A DNA stretch of 36,048 nucleotides, from positions 1 to 36,048 of the forward strand of contig JACMJU010000077.1 of assembly GCA_014380485.1 (NCBI GenBank). The letters are read 5' to 3'. Source of the stretch: Methyloceanibacter sp. Its GTDB lineage: Bacteria > Pseudomonadota > Alphaproteobacteria > Rhizobiales > Methyloligellaceae. Under the pieces are notes generated by a model that was not told where the DNA came from, did no database searches, and worked only from the letters and a program-made list of their open reading frames with translations. A program made the position numbers and the translations under genes. This document shows, piece after piece, positions 1-8,687 of the stretch (positions are counted from its first letter, which is position 1; every line of letters begins with the position of its first letter).

Positions 1-10
1 CGAGCGCGTC

Positions 11-823
11 ATGAATGGTTTCGGACCTCACCGCCTGCGCGTCCTTGCTCTCGCCAATCAGAAGGGTGGGGTGGGCAAGACCACCACGGCCATCAATCTC
101 GGGACGGCGCGCGCCGCGGTCGGCGAGCGGGTGCTGATCATCGAACACGATCCGCCGGGGAAAGCGATCACCGGGCGGGGCGTCGACGAGCGCCCGCTAT
201 CGACCTTCGACGTGCTGAGTGGGCAGGCGACCCTGGCAGCGGCAAGGGTTCCGACCAACGTGCCGAGGCTTTCCATCGTGCCGGCAACGATCGACCTGAT
301 GTCGTTCGAGCGCGAATCGGGGGCGGCCGGCGGCAGGCATTACCGCCTGCGCGATTGCCTGGCGGCGATGGGTGCCGACGAAACGCCGGACCTGGCGACG
401 ACCTACATCCTCATCGACTGTCCGCCCTCGCTGAATTTACTAACTGTTAACGCTCTTGCCGCGGCCGACGCGGTGCTCGTGCCTTTGCAGTGCGAGTTCT
501 TCGCGCTCGAGGGCTTGGCCCAGCTCTTGAGCACGGTCGAGGAGATCAGGGTACGCCTCAACCCTAAGCTCCAGATTCACGGCATCGTGCTCACCATGTA
601 CGATCAGCGCACCAGCCTCTCCGACCAGGTGGTCGACGATGTGCGGCGCGTCTTGGGCGAGAAGGTTTATACCACCGTCATCCCGCGCAATGTCCGAGTG
701 GCCGAGTCGCCCTCGCATGGGAAGCCGGTGCTGCTCTACGATTATCGCTGCTCCGGCAGCCAGGCCTACATTCAGCTCGCCTCCGAGGTGATCGAGCGCG
801 AGCGGCGGATGCGTGCGGCGTGA
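11..823 (+). CDS. parA: Chromosome partitioning ATPase ParA (Soj)
   Basis: ParA/Soj ATPase, 270 residues, which with ParB and parS sites segregates the replication origin region. The deviant Walker A motif KGGVGKTT is at residues 18-25 and the Walker B segment ILIDCPPS at 133-140. The C-terminal part (FFALEGL, IPRNVRVAE, GKPVL) is typical of chromosomal ParA. The second conserved block is unusual: families normally read DLDPQGN, whereas here residues 45-51 read EHDPPGK. The aspartate matching the catalytic one of Soj (D47) is kept, but the preceding Asp, the Gln and the Asn are changed. The ATG at 11 overlaps a possible stop (TGA, 12-14) of an upstream gene; rsmG usually lies there, but only a few codons are visible. 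parB follows 35 bp downstream, so the two are probably co-transcribed. Confidence 0.95.
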   Translation: MNGFGPHRLRVLALANQKGGVGKTTTAINLGTARAAVGERVLIIEHDPPGKAITGRGVDERPLSTFDVLSGQATLAAARVPTNVPRLSIVPATIDLMSFERESGAAGGRHYRLRDCLAAMGADETPDLATTYILIDCPPSLNLLTVNALAAADAVLVPLQCEFFALEGLAQLLSTVEEIRVRLNPKLQIHGIVLTMYDQRTSLSDQVVDDVRRVLGEKVYTTVIPRNVRVAESPSHGKPVLLYDYRCSGSQAYIQLASEVIERERRMRAA

Positions 824-858
824 GGCATTAGCGGCATTTTACGGGGAGGAGGCTCGCC

Positions 859-1722
859 ATGGCGGCAGGCGCGCAGAAAACGAGACTGGGGAGGGGGCTC
901 GCGTCCCTTATCGGCGATCGCTTCGATGAGGCAGGGCTCGGCGCCGATGAGGACCGGCGAACCGTTTCGCTCGCCGCGCTGAAGCCCGGCCGCTTCAATC
1001 CGCGGCGAAACTTCGCCGAGGCACAGCTCGAGGAACTTGCCGCCTCGATCCGCGAGCGCGGGCTGGTGCAGCCTCTGGTGGTCAGGCCGTCATCGGGCGA
1101 CACCTATGAGATCGTCGCCGGCGAACGCCGCTGGCGCGCGGCCCAACTCGCCAATCTGCACGAGGTGCCGGTCGTCGTGCGCGTGCTCACCGACCAGGAA
1201 GCGGTCGAGATCGCCATCATCGAGAACGTGCAGCGTGAGGACCTGAACGCGATCGAAGAAGGGGAGGGGTACAAGCTCCTCATCGAGGGACACGACTATA
1301 CCCAAGAGGACCTCGCACGCATCATCGGCAAGAGCCGCAGTCATCTCGCCAATACGTTGCGTCTTTTGAAGCTCCCCGAAAGCGTTCAGGACTTGGTGCG
1401 GTCCGGTGAGCTCAGCGCGGGTCACGCGCGGCCGCTGGTGGGACGGCCTGACGCCGCCGCGCTTGCCGCCCGTATCGTGAGCCGGGGGCTGACCGTGCGC
1501 CAGGTCGAGGCCCTCACTCAGGAACGGCAAGCGAAACCGAAGCGGCGGGAGGGCAAGGACGCCAACACCAGGGCCGCCGAAGCCGAGCTGCACGAGGCTC
1601 TCGGCCTTGAGGTCGAGATCCGCAAAGGGAAAGGCGAGAAGGGAGAGCTTCGCATCCGCTATGCGACGCTCGACCAGCTCGAGGAGATCCGCCAACGGCT
1701 GCTCCGCAGGTCCTATCGCTAA
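859..1722 (+). CDS. parB: Chromosome partitioning protein ParB (Spo0J/Noc family CTPase)
   Basis: ParB, 287 residues, binds parS, spreads as a CTP-dependent clamp and stimulates ParA. The N-terminal LGRGLASLIGD (residues 10-20) is the usual ParA-interacting start. The CTP-binding region includes GERRWRAA (88-95) and ENVQRED (122-128). A helix-turn-helix follows at about 148-170 (TQEDLARIIGKSRSHLANTL), then GHARPL. The C-terminal dimerisation domain is present, so the protein is full length. The ATG at 859 follows a strong GGGGAGGAGG. No parS-like 16-mer (TGTTTCACGTGAAACA type) was seen by eye nearby. pyrE converges from the other strand with only 10 bp between the stops. Confidence 0.97.
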   Translation: MAAGAQKTRLGRGLASLIGDRFDEAGLGADEDRRTVSLAALKPGRFNPRRNFAEAQLEELAASIRERGLVQPLVVRPSSGDTYEIVAGERRWRAAQLANLHEVPVVVRVLTDQEAVEIAIIENVQREDLNAIEEGEGYKLLIEGHDYTQEDLARIIGKSRSHLANTLRLLKLPESVQDLVRSGELSAGHARPLVGRPDAAALAARIVSRGLTVRQVEALTQERQAKPKRREGKDANTRAAEAELHEALGLEVEIRKGKGEKGELRIRYATLDQLEEIRQRLLRRSYR

Positions 1723-1732
1723 CGGGCCTCGC

Positions 1733-2299
1733 TCAAGCGGCGGCGAGAAACTCCTCGGCGCGGAACAGCGATGCGAAAGGAATGCCGGCCTTGGCGTAGA
1801 GATCGGCGGCGCCCTCGCCGCGGTCGAGGATCGCGAGCACGAGCGCCACTTTCGCGCCGGCCTGTTCGACCGCCTTGACCGCATCCATCGCCGATCCCCC
1901 TGTGGTGGTCACGTCCTCGAGGATGACGACGGTCTTGCCGGCGATGTCGGCGCCGTCGACGCGCTTCTTCGTCCCGTGACCCTTGGCGGCCTTGCGCACG
2001 AAGAAGCCGGGAAGACGGCGGCCAAAGTCGAGGCTCCGCATCGCCACAGGCGCGATCAGCGGCACCGCGCCCATCTCCAGTCCTCCGACGCAATCGGCCT
2101 TAACACTTTGTATTTGCTGAAGAATTAGCTCCGCCATCAGAGCGGCACCGTCAGGATCGAGCATGACGGGCTTCATGTCGAAATAGAAATCGCTCTCGCG
2201 TCCTGAGGCCAGCGTCACGCGGCCCCGTCTAAACGCGCGCTCCTTGAGCAGCGCAAAAAGCCGGTCGCGCAGTTCGACGGTGTTGTTGCGCTTGTTCAT
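1733..2299 (-). CDS. pyrE: Orotate phosphoribosyltransferase
   Basis: Transfers the phosphoribosyl group of PRPP to orotate, giving OMP in pyrimidine synthesis. The 188-residue protein has the type I PRTase PRPP-binding motif VVILEDVTTTGGS at residues 124-136 and the flexible catalytic loop KAAKGHGTKKR at about 103-113. SGRESDFYFD near residue 32 is the typical orotate-side segment. Length is slightly below the 210-220 of enterobacterial PyrE, as is common in alphaproteobacteria. The ATG at 2299 is preceded by GAGGTGACGGC. It lies 48 bp downstream of holA on the same strand and may be read through from the leuS-lptE-holA operon. Confidence 0.95.
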   Translation of the reverse strand: MNKRNNTVELRDRLFALLKERAFRRGRVTLASGRESDFYFDMKPVMLDPDGAALMAELILQQIQSVKADCVGGLEMGAVPLIAPVAMRSLDFGRRLPGFFVRKAAKGHGTKKRVDGADIAGKTVVILEDVTTTGGSAMDAVKAVEQAGAKVALVLAILDRGEGAADLYAKAGIPFASLFRAEEFLAAA

Positions 2300-2347
2300 G
2301 CCGTCACCTCGCTCGTCGGGACATGCTTACAACGCCGCGCCGTCTCG

Positions 2348-3361
2348 TCAAATCTTCGAGGTGAGCGCGAGCACGAGGCGCTCGGCGAAGGCGCCTTCGA
2401 GATCGGGCGAGCGGCGTGATCGCCTGACGGCCTCCTGAATGATGGGCAGCACCTTCGCCAAGCGTCCCGCTCCCCATTTTCGGGAACGGGCAAGAAAGGC
2501 CTCCTCGCGCGTCTTGGGACGCGGCGGGGGCCGGAGCGAACGCAGCGCCTCCTCGGCTGGCCGCCCGCTCGCCACCGCCGCAGCCACGCGATGAAGCTGG
2601 ATGAAGTGCCGGCCGAGCGCGGATAGCGCCGACGCCCGATCCGTGCCGGAAGCGGCAAGACGTTGAAGCTCCGAGAGCGCGGCCTTGGCATCGCCGCCGC
2701 TCGTGGCGTAGACGAAGTTTTCGAGCGCCGTCTCGGCGGCGTCGCCGACAATGGCCTCGATGTCGTGATGGCTGACCGTCCCTTGCCCTTGGGCATAGAG
2801 CGCGAGCTTGACGACTTCGGCGCGCGACAAGGCTTGGTCGGCGCCGAGCCGCGTCATCAGATAGTCGCGCGCCTCTCTGTCGATGCCGAGACCGGCTCTG
2901 GCGAGTTCGGCGTCGATCAGCTCCGAGAGGAGGCTTTCATCGCCGTAACAAGGAAGCGCCACAGCACTTCTGTGGCCCTCGAACAATTTGCGCAAGCCCG
3001 AGTCGGGACGGAGATTGCCCGCCTCCACGATCAAGAAATTGGCGAAGTCGTCTGCGAGCAGCGTCTTGAGCGCCGGCACATCGAGCTTGGGCCCGGCGGT
3101 GACCCGCACGACGCTCTGTTCGGCGAACATCGGGATGGTCCGAAGCTCGACCTCGAGCCGCGCGGGGTCCTCGGCGAGATCGCGATCGTCGAGGCGAATG
3201 ATCTCGGTCTGCCCCTGCCCTCGTCGCGCGAAGATTTGGGCCAGCGCGCTGGCGCGCTCGGCCACCAGCCCGGCGTCGGGCCCGTAAACGAGCACGGCGC
3301 GGCAATCGGCCTTTGGCGTCTTGATGAAGCGCGCGACGGCTGACGACTTGTAGACGACCAT
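2348..3361 (-). CDS. holA: DNA polymerase III subunit delta
   Basis: Delta subunit of the clamp loader, which opens the beta sliding clamp. It has 337 residues against about 343 in E. coli. The N-terminal AAA+-like fold starts with VYGPDAGLVAERA (about residues 25-37), a degenerate nucleotide-binding region typical of delta, which does not hydrolyse ATP. LALYAQGQGTVSHHDIEAIVGDAAE (in part) at about 185-210 is the usual central domain signature, and the C-terminal collar domain is intact. It follows lptE by 44 bp. The leuS-lptE-holA order is common in Hyphomicrobiales, which supports the call although delta sequences are poorly conserved. Confidence 0.92.
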   Translation of the reverse strand: MVVYKSSAVARFIKTPKADCRAVLVYGPDAGLVAERASALAQIFARRGQGQTEIIRLDDRDLAEDPARLEVELRTIPMFAEQSVVRVTAGPKLDVPALKTLLADDFANFLIVEAGNLRPDSGLRKLFEGHRSAVALPCYGDESLLSELIDAELARAGLGIDREARDYLMTRLGADQALSRAEVVKLALYAQGQGTVSHHDIEAIVGDAAETALENFVYATSGGDAKAALSELQRLAASGTDRASALSALGRHFIQLHRVAAAVASGRPAEEALRSLRPPPRPKTREEAFLARSRKWGAGRLAKVLPIIQEAVRRSRRSPDLEGAFAERLVLALTSKI

Positions 3362-3405
3362 GCGGATATGGGCGGCAGCTAGACGAAGTGACGAGAGCGG
3401 GAAAC

Positions 3406-3927
3406 CTAAGCGGCGTTGCTAAGATAAGCCGCGACCTGGGTCATGATGCTCTCCGACACTGTACGGGCGGCGCGGTTCTCGGCGTCGTAGCGCGCCCGCA
3501 CATTGGCGAAGATTTCTTGGAACCGATTATAGGGCGCCCGCGAGACCGCTTTGCCCTGGAGCAGAACGGCGCCCTTGGCCACGTCGACGAGCTTGAAGCT
3601 CGCGTCGAGCTGGAAGACCTGGCCGGTCGCATCGCCGGTGATCTGCACCAACTGGTCGGTGACGCTTTCCTTGACGATGATGTCGAGCCGGTAGCGGGTC
3701 GGGCCCGCGTTGCCGCCGCCGGTATTGGCGAAAATCAGTTCGTTACGCAGTTTCTGGCCGACGCGGCCCGGAATCGGGGTGACATCGACCGCGGCCATGA
3801 CCTCCGCCAGCCTGGCGCCTCCGGCCGTGGTGCCCCCGTAAAGGGGCTGGAAGCCGCAGCCGGTCAGGGCCAAGGCGGCAAGCCCGGCCAACAGCGAGGC
3901 GAAGAGGGCAGAGCTACGCCACCACAT
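3406..3927 (-). CDS. lptE: LPS assembly lipoprotein LptE
   Basis: Outer-membrane lipoprotein that plugs LptD and delivers lipopolysaccharide to the cell surface. I chose the ATG at 3927, giving 173 residues: it yields a clean lipoprotein signal ([11 protein letters not shown]..., a hydrophobic stretch, then LTGC with Cys24 as the lipidated residue) followed by the family hallmark [10 protein letters not shown]. An upstream in-frame start at 3993 would add 22 residues that only overlap leuS. The gene overlaps the 3' end of leuS by 14 bp, implying translational coupling. The rest ([28 protein letters not shown]) fits the alphaproteobacterial LptE/DUF family. Confidence 0.9.
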   Translation of the reverse strand: MWWRSSALFASLLAGLAALALTGCGFQPLYGGTTAGGARLAEVMAAVDVTPIPGRVGQKLRNELIFANTGGGNAGPTRYRLDIIVKESVTDQLVQITGDATGQVFQLDASFKLVDVAKGAVLLQGKAVSRAPYNRFQEIFANVRARYDAENRAARTVSESIMTQVAAYLSNAA

Positions 3928-6526
3928 TGACGATCCTCTGCGGCACGACCACCACCTTCTTGATTTTGCGTCCCCCAATGGCGCGAACGACATTGTCGAG
4001 CTTTAGCGCCGCAGCTTCAATATCTTCCTTCGCGGCGTCTCGCGCAATCGTCAATTCGTCCCGCCTTTTACCATTGACCTGGACCGCAATTGTGACGGTT
4101 TCCTCAAGGAAAAGGGCCGTTTCCGGGGCTGGCCAGGGCTCTTCGGCGATGAGGGTCTCATGGCCGAGCCTGGCCCAGGCTTCCTCGGCCAGGTGGGGGA
4201 CCATGGGGGCAGCGATTCGCACCAAAAGCTCGGCCGCCTCCCGCACGGCGTAGGCCGTGTCGGACTGAACGTGTGGCTCGGCGTTCTGCAGGCAAGCAGA
4301 CAGCACGTTGGCGAGCTCGTAGATCTGGGCGACGGCGGTATTGAAACGAAGCTTCTCGATGGCGCCCGTCACCGCCGCCACGCTGCGGTGAGCGGCACGG
4401 CGAAGCGCCTCGGCCTCGGGTCCGAATGAAGAGGGCTTGGCGGCTGACAGCGCAGCCCCCTTCACTGCGGCCTCGCCCACCAGCCGCCAGACCCGCTGCA
4501 GGAAGCGATGCGCCCCTTCGGCGCCGGCGGCGGACCATTCGATGTCGCGTTCCGGCGGCGTGTCCGACAGCATGAACCAACGCGCGGTATCGGCCCCATA
4601 GGCGCCAATGATGCTCTCGGGATCGACCACGTTCTTCTTCGACTTCGACATCGACTCGACGGCGCCAACGGTGACCGGCTCGCCCGTCTTGGCATGCACC
4701 TGCCTGCCGTCCTTGCGAGTGACCTCCTCCGGCAGCAGCCATTTTCCGTGTACGTCCTTATAGGTCTCGTGTGTCACCATGCCTTGGGTGAAGAGGCCGC
4801 GGAACGGTTCGTCGATGGCGACGTGCCCGGTCTTAAGCATGGCGCGGGTGAAGAACCGCGCGTAGAGGAGATGAAGAATCGCGTGCTCGACTCCGCCGAT
4901 ATACTGATCGACCGGGAGCCAGTAACCGGTCGCCTTGAGGTCGGTTGGCTCGCCCGATTTCGGCGAGCAGAAGCGCGCGAAATACCAGGACGAGTCTACG
5001 AAAGTGTCCATGGTGTCGGTCTCGCGCGTCGCCGCTCCGCCGCATCGCGGGCAGGTGACGTGCTTCCAGGTCGGGTGTCGGTCGAGCGGATGGCCCGGTC
5101 GGTCGAAGCTCACGTCGCCCGGTAGCTTCACCGGAAGATCGCTTTCCGGCACCGGCACGATGCCGCAGGATGAGCAATGGATCATCGGAATCGGGCAGCC
5201 CCAATAGCGCTGCCGCGAGATGCCCCAATCGCGCAAGCGATACTGGGTGTGGCGTTCGCCGACCGGCCTTCCTTTGAGCTTCGTCTTGGCGAGATGATCG
5301 GCGACGGCGTCCTTCGCAGCCGCGACAGTGAGGCCGTCGAGAAAGCCCGAATTGATCATTGTTCCGTCGCCGGTGTACGCCTCCTCGCCGATGGTGAAGC
5401 ACTTGGGATCTTCTCCTGGCGGCAGCACGACGGGAATGACGGGCAGCCCTTCGGCGCGCGCGAATTCGAGGTCGCGCTGATCGTGCGCCGGGCAGCCGAA
5501 GATGGCGCCCGTGCCGTATTCCATGACCACGAAATTGGCGATGAAGACGGGAAGCTCAGCCCCTTCGATCAGGGGATGGAGCACGCGCAGTCCCGTGTCG
5601 AGACCCTTCTTCTCCTGCGTCTCCAGCGCGGCGGCGCTTGTGCCGTGATGGTGGCACGCGTCGATGAAGGCGGCGGCATCGAGATTTTCTTCAGCGATCG
5701 CTTTGGCGAGCGGATGATCGGGCGCGATGGCGAGGAAGCTTGCGCCGAACAGCGTGTCGGGGCGCGTCGTGAACACCTCGATCAGGTCATGATCTTTGGG
5801 GACCGCGCCACCTTCGATCGCGAAACGGACAAGAAGTCCCTCGGAACGTCCAATCCAGTTCGCCTGCATCAGACGGACCTTCTCCGGCCAGTGCTCCAGG
5901 CCGCCGAGAGCTTGAAGCAAATCCTCCGCGTAGTCGGTGATCTTGAACACCCACTCCGGCTGCTCGCGCTGCTCGACCAGAGCGCCGGAGCGCCAGCCAC
6001 GCCCGTCGATCACCTGCTCATTGGCGAGCACGGTCCGGTCGATCGGGTCCCAATTGACTTTGCGGGTCTTGCGGTCGACGAGACCCGCTTTCAAGAGATC
6101 GAGGAACAAGCGTTGCTGCTGATGGTAGTAATCGAGGTCGCAAGTGGCGAACTCGCGCGTCCAATCGAGCGACAGACCCAGGCCCTTCAGCTGGTCGCGC
6201 ATGACGGCGATGTTGTCGTAGGTCGATTTGGCGGGATGGCCGCCGCGCTCGATGGCCGCGTTCTCGGCCGGCAAACCGAACCCATCCCAACCCATGGGAT
6301 GCAGCACGTTGTGGCCCTTGGCGCGCATGTAGCGGGCAATGACGTCGCCCATGGTGTAGTTGCGCACATGCCCCATATGAATGCGGCCCGAGGGGTAGGG
6401 GAACATTTCAAGAACGTAATATTTCGGACGCGGATCATCCTCGAAGGCGCGGAAAATGCCCCGCTCCTCCCAGGCTGTCTGCCAGTGCTTCTCCCGTTTC
6501 AGCGCGTCGTAGCGTTCCGCCGCCAT
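3914..6526 (-). CDS. leuS: Leucyl-tRNA synthetase
   Basis: Charges tRNA-Leu with leucine. The protein is 870 residues with the ATG at 6526 ([16 protein letters not shown]), the normal length for bacterial LeuRS. The frame stays open about 214 codons further upstream, but that extension lies antisense to yggS and is not coding. The class I motifs are present: HMGHVRNY (HIGH) near residue 45 and [13 protein letters not shown] (KMSKS) near residue 620. A zinc-ribbon pair CSSCG/CPRCGG and the CP1 editing domain ([12 protein letters not shown]) are visible. It is the first gene of a leuS-lptE-holA group and is transcribed divergently from yggS. Confidence 0.97.
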   Translation of the reverse strand: MAAERYDALKREKHWQTAWEERGIFRAFEDDPRPKYYVLEMFPYPSGRIHMGHVRNYTMGDVIARYMRAKGHNVLHPMGWDGFGLPAENAAIERGGHPAKSTYDNIAVMRDQLKGLGLSLDWTREFATCDLDYYHQQQRLFLDLLKAGLVDRKTRKVNWDPIDRTVLANEQVIDGRGWRSGALVEQREQPEWVFKITDYAEDLLQALGGLEHWPEKVRLMQANWIGRSEGLLVRFAIEGGAVPKDHDLIEVFTTRPDTLFGASFLAIAPDHPLAKAIAEENLDAAAFIDACHHHGTSAAALETQEKKGLDTGLRVLHPLIEGAELPVFIANFVVMEYGTGAIFGCPAHDQRDLEFARAEGLPVIPVVLPPGEDPKCFTIGEEAYTGDGTMINSGFLDGLTVAAAKDAVADHLAKTKLKGRPVGERHTQYRLRDWGISRQRYWGCPIPMIHCSSCGIVPVPESDLPVKLPGDVSFDRPGHPLDRHPTWKHVTCPRCGGAATRETDTMDTFVDSSWYFARFCSPKSGEPTDLKATGYWLPVDQYIGGVEHAILHLLYARFFTRAMLKTGHVAIDEPFRGLFTQGMVTHETYKDVHGKWLLPEEVTRKDGRQVHAKTGEPVTVGAVESMSKSKKNVVDPESIIGAYGADTARWFMLSDTPPERDIEWSAAGAEGAHRFLQRVWRLVGEAAVKGAALSAAKPSSFGPEAEALRRAAHRSVAAVTGAIEKLRFNTAVAQIYELANVLSACLQNAEPHVQSDTAYAVREAAELLVRIAAPMVPHLAEEAWARLGHETLIAEEPWPAPETALFLEETVTIAVQVNGKRRDELTIARDAAKEDIEAAALKLDNVVRAIGGRKIKKVVVVPQRIVNVVA

Positions 6527-6558
6527 GGTCCTTGCCCATTTTGCTTGGGTGCATGCGG

Positions 6559-6586
6559 AATGAACAAAAATGGTGAGAGCGGTCAA
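6559..6586 (-). promoter_or_regulatory. Probable sigma-70 type promoter of leuS
   Basis: On the minus strand, CTTGACC (TTGACC at 6586-6581) is followed after 16 bp by TTCATT (6564-6559). The -35 box is close to the alphaproteobacterial CTTGAC consensus; the -10 is weak. This would give a leader of roughly 25 nt before the leuS ATG. The divergent yggS has GCTAGATA at about 6609-6616 as a possible -10 element, which would give it a very short leader. Confidence 0.4.
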
Positions 6587-6622
6587 GTTACGCTCTGCCG
6601 GGAGCCTTGCTAGATAGCTGAC

Positions 6623-7312
6623 ATGAAATCCGATCAGCCCACCCAAATGGACGTGCCGGAGCGGCTCGCTTTGGTCCGGCAGGAGATCGCGCTTGCTGCC
6701 GAGGCGGCGGCCCGCGAGCCGGACTCGGTCAGCCTCGTGGCGGTGACGAAGACGGTCGCCGCTCCTGTCATCGCCGAGGCGATCGCGCTGGGGCAGCACT
6801 GCTTCGGCGAAAACCGCGTCCAGGAAGCGGTCAGCAAGTGGCCGGCGCTGAAAGAGCGCCATCCCGATATCGAGCTGCACCTGATCGGTCCGCTGCAATC
6901 GAACAAGGTGCGCGAGGCGGTCGGGTTGTTCGACGTCATCGAGACCGTCGACCGGCCGAAACTCGCGCGCGCTCTCGCCGAGGAGATGACGCGCTCCGGC
7001 AGGCGCCCGCGCCTCTTCGTGCAGGTCAATACGGGCGAAGAGCCGCAAAAGGCCGGCGTCATTCCCGGCGAAGCGGAGGCTTTCATCGCGCTCTGCCGCG
7101 AGACTTTCGGGCTTACCGTCGATGGGCTGATGTGCATTCCGCCCTTGGAGGAGGAGCCCGCGATGCATTTCGCCCTGCTTGCCAACATCGCAGAGAGGGT
7201 CGGCGTGAAGGCGTTGAGCATGGGCATGAGCGGCGATTTCGCCCGGGCGATCTCATTCGGCGCCACCCATGTACGCATCGGCACCGCCATCTTCGGACCG
7301 CGCGATGCCTGA
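6623..7312 (+). CDS. yggS: PLP homeostasis protein, YggS/PROSC family
   Basis: Pyridoxal 5'-phosphate-binding protein of the YggS family (229 residues), involved in PLP and amino/keto acid balance, with no established catalytic activity. The PLP lysine is K43 in VAVTKT. Other family signatures are [28 protein letters not shown], the phosphate-binding [12 protein letters not shown] and the C-terminal [11 protein letters not shown]. The ATG at 6623 follows a short leader; the gene is divergent from leuS. It ends 1 bp before the stop of the convergent small L,D-transpeptidase gene. Confidence 0.95.
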   Translation: MKSDQPTQMDVPERLALVRQEIALAAEAAAREPDSVSLVAVTKTVAAPVIAEAIALGQHCFGENRVQEAVSKWPALKERHPDIELHLIGPLQSNKVREAVGLFDVIETVDRPKLARALAEEMTRSGRRPRLFVQVNTGEEPQKAGVIPGEAEAFIALCRETFGLTVDGLMCIPPLEEEPAMHFALLANIAERVGVKALSMGMSGDFARAISFGATHVRIGTAIFGPRDA

Positions 7313-7313
7313 A

Positions 7314-7850
7314 TTAGCGCGTGACCACGATTGTCGAGCGGGCCCGCAGCTCGGCGAGCAGCATCAAGAGATCGTGAGGCTTAAGCGCGATGCAACCATC
7401 GGTCGGCGTGAGGCCCGGGCGGGCGAGGTGAACGAAGATGGCGCTCCCTTTCCCTCTCACCCGCGGCCTGTCGTTGTAACCGAGCACAAGCACGAGATCG
7501 TAGAGTCGATCGGCGCGCTTCAAGCCCTCTGCGCTTCGCCGCGACGGCAGCCTGACAAGCCGGTTGTAGTTGCGGTCGGCCGGATCGTCGCACCAGCCGT
7601 CAAGGTCGCGGATCGCACATACTGCAAGCCGCGTGCGCGGCCGTGCCATGCGGTCGGCCCGGTACAGCACCTGGCGAACGGGAAACCGGCCGAGCGGCGT
7701 CCCGCCATCCCCTTCGCGCTTCAAGGCGCAAATACCGGCTCGCCCGAGCGCCGCCGGTCTTACCCCATGACGAAGCGCAACCCGTGCCTGGCAGCCATTG
7801 CCCGGCGCGCGCCTCACAAGGATCGATCGAGATCGCTTAACCCTCATCAT
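7314..7850 (-). CDS. Small L,D-transpeptidase (YkuD) family protein
   Basis: A 178-residue YkuD-fold protein. The C-terminal part has the catalytic region with a histidine (H141) and, 12 residues on, PTDGCIAL with the presumed nucleophile C153. Classical L,D-transpeptidases have SHGC or THGC; this protein has TDGC, a variant seen in a separate alphaproteobacterial subfamily. Upstream, GDGGTPLGRFPV and GWCDDPADRNYNRLV match conserved substrate-side segments of that subfamily. No signal peptide or membrane segment is visible in the Arg-rich N-terminus (MMRVKRSRSI), so the location is unclear, or the start could be misassigned. The two consecutive ATGs at 7850 and 7847 are both possible starts. 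Role in peptidoglycan cross-linking is inferred from the family only. Confidence 0.8.
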   Translation of the reverse strand: MMRVKRSRSILVRRAPGNGCQARVALRHGVRPAALGRAGICALKREGDGGTPLGRFPVRQVLYRADRMARPRTRLAVCAIRDLDGWCDDPADRNYNRLVRLPSRRSAEGLKRADRLYDLVLVLGYNDRPRVRGKGSAIFVHLARPGLTPTDGCIALKPHDLLMLLAELRARSTIVVTR

Positions 7851-7951
7851 CGATGGGCTTTTTTACGCGCCGAGGACGCTTCGCGATAGGCTTGTCCAGA
7901 GGCCCTGCCCCGCTTACAACTCGGGACAGCGGAAACAAGCCAGGGACCCGG

Positions 7952-8638
7952 ATGAGCAACGCCCGCAAGATCCTCATCATCGACGATGACGATGAGCTTC
8001 GCGACTCCTTGAGCGAGCAGCTCAGCCTGCATGAGGAGTTCGACACGCTGCTGGCGGCGACCGCGTCCGAGGGCTTGAAGCAGGCGCGCAGCGGTCATAT
8101 CGACCTCGTGCTCCTCGATGTGGGTCTTCCCGATCTCGACGGGCGCGAAGCGTGCAAGCTCCTCCGCCGCGGCGGCTTCAAGGGTCCCGTTGTCATGCTG
8201 ACGGCGCAAACCTCGGATGCCGACACGATTCTCGGGCTGGAGTCGGGAGCCAACGACTATATCACCAAGCCGTTCCGCCTCGGCGTGCTGCTTGCACGCA
8301 TTCGCGCCCAGCTCAGGCAGCACGAGCAGAGCGAAGACGCGGTTTTCACCATCGGCCCTTACACTTTCAGGCCGGCCGCCAAGCTTCTGGTCGACGGGGG
8401 CGGATCCAAGATCAGGCTCACCGAGAAGGAGACCTCGATCCTGAAATATCTCTATCGCGCGGGCGAGCGGGTCGTGACCCGCGAGGTGCTGCTGCATGAG
8501 GTGTGGGGCTACAATGCGGGTGTCACCACCCACACGCTGGAGACGCATATCTACCGTCTGCGCCAGAAGATCGAGAAGGACCCCTCCCAGGCCGAGCTCC
8601 TCATTACCGAGACCGGCGGTTATAAACTGGTCCCGTAG
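7952..8638 (+). CDS. OmpR/PhoB-type response regulator, probably CenR-like
   Basis: DNA-binding response regulator of 228 residues. The receiver domain (about 1-118) has the acidic pocket D11/D12, the phospho-acceptor D56 in LLDVGLPD, T84 and K106 (ITKPF). The C-terminal winged helix (about 130-228) contains LTEKE, HEVWGYNAGVTTHTLE and the end TETGGYKLVP. The ATG at 7952 is chosen because the receiver begins directly after it; an earlier start at 7853 would add a basic stretch without homology. From memory the sequence resembles the CenR group of Rhizobiales and Caulobacter, which controls cell-envelope functions. The position beside xthA and lolA is also usual for that gene. No histidine kinase gene is adjacent. 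Confidence 0.9.
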   Translation: MSNARKILIIDDDDELRDSLSEQLSLHEEFDTLLAATASEGLKQARSGHIDLVLLDVGLPDLDGREACKLLRRGGFKGPVVMLTAQTSDADTILGLESGANDYITKPFRLGVLLARIRAQLRQHEQSEDAVFTIGPYTFRPAAKLLVDGGGSKIRLTEKETSILKYLYRAGERVVTREVLLHEVWGYNAGVTTHTLETHIYRLRQKIEKDPSQAELLITETGGYKLVP

Positions 8639-8640
8639 TT

Positions 8641-8664
8641 CTCGACCGTCATCGCACGGTCGAG
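8641..8664. terminator. Hairpin between convergent response regulator and xthA
   Basis: A perfect 8-bp stem, CTCGACCG / CGGTCGAG, with an 8-base loop, sits in the 49-bp gap between two convergent stops. There is no strong T-run, so it may be a weak or bidirectional terminator. Confidence 0.4.
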
Positions 8665-8687
8665 CCCGGCAATGATGCGCCGGACGA

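Noticed and set aside
1-1800. parS site near parAB
   Set aside because: No 16-bp TGTTTCACGTGAAACA-like sequence was found by eye.
5177-6613. 478-codon plus-strand ORF
   Set aside because: Entirely antisense to leuS; a high-GC shadow frame.
6527-7168. Upstream extension of leuS by 214 codons
   Set aside because: It is antisense to the well-supported yggS gene and the LeuRS family starts at the ATG at 6526.
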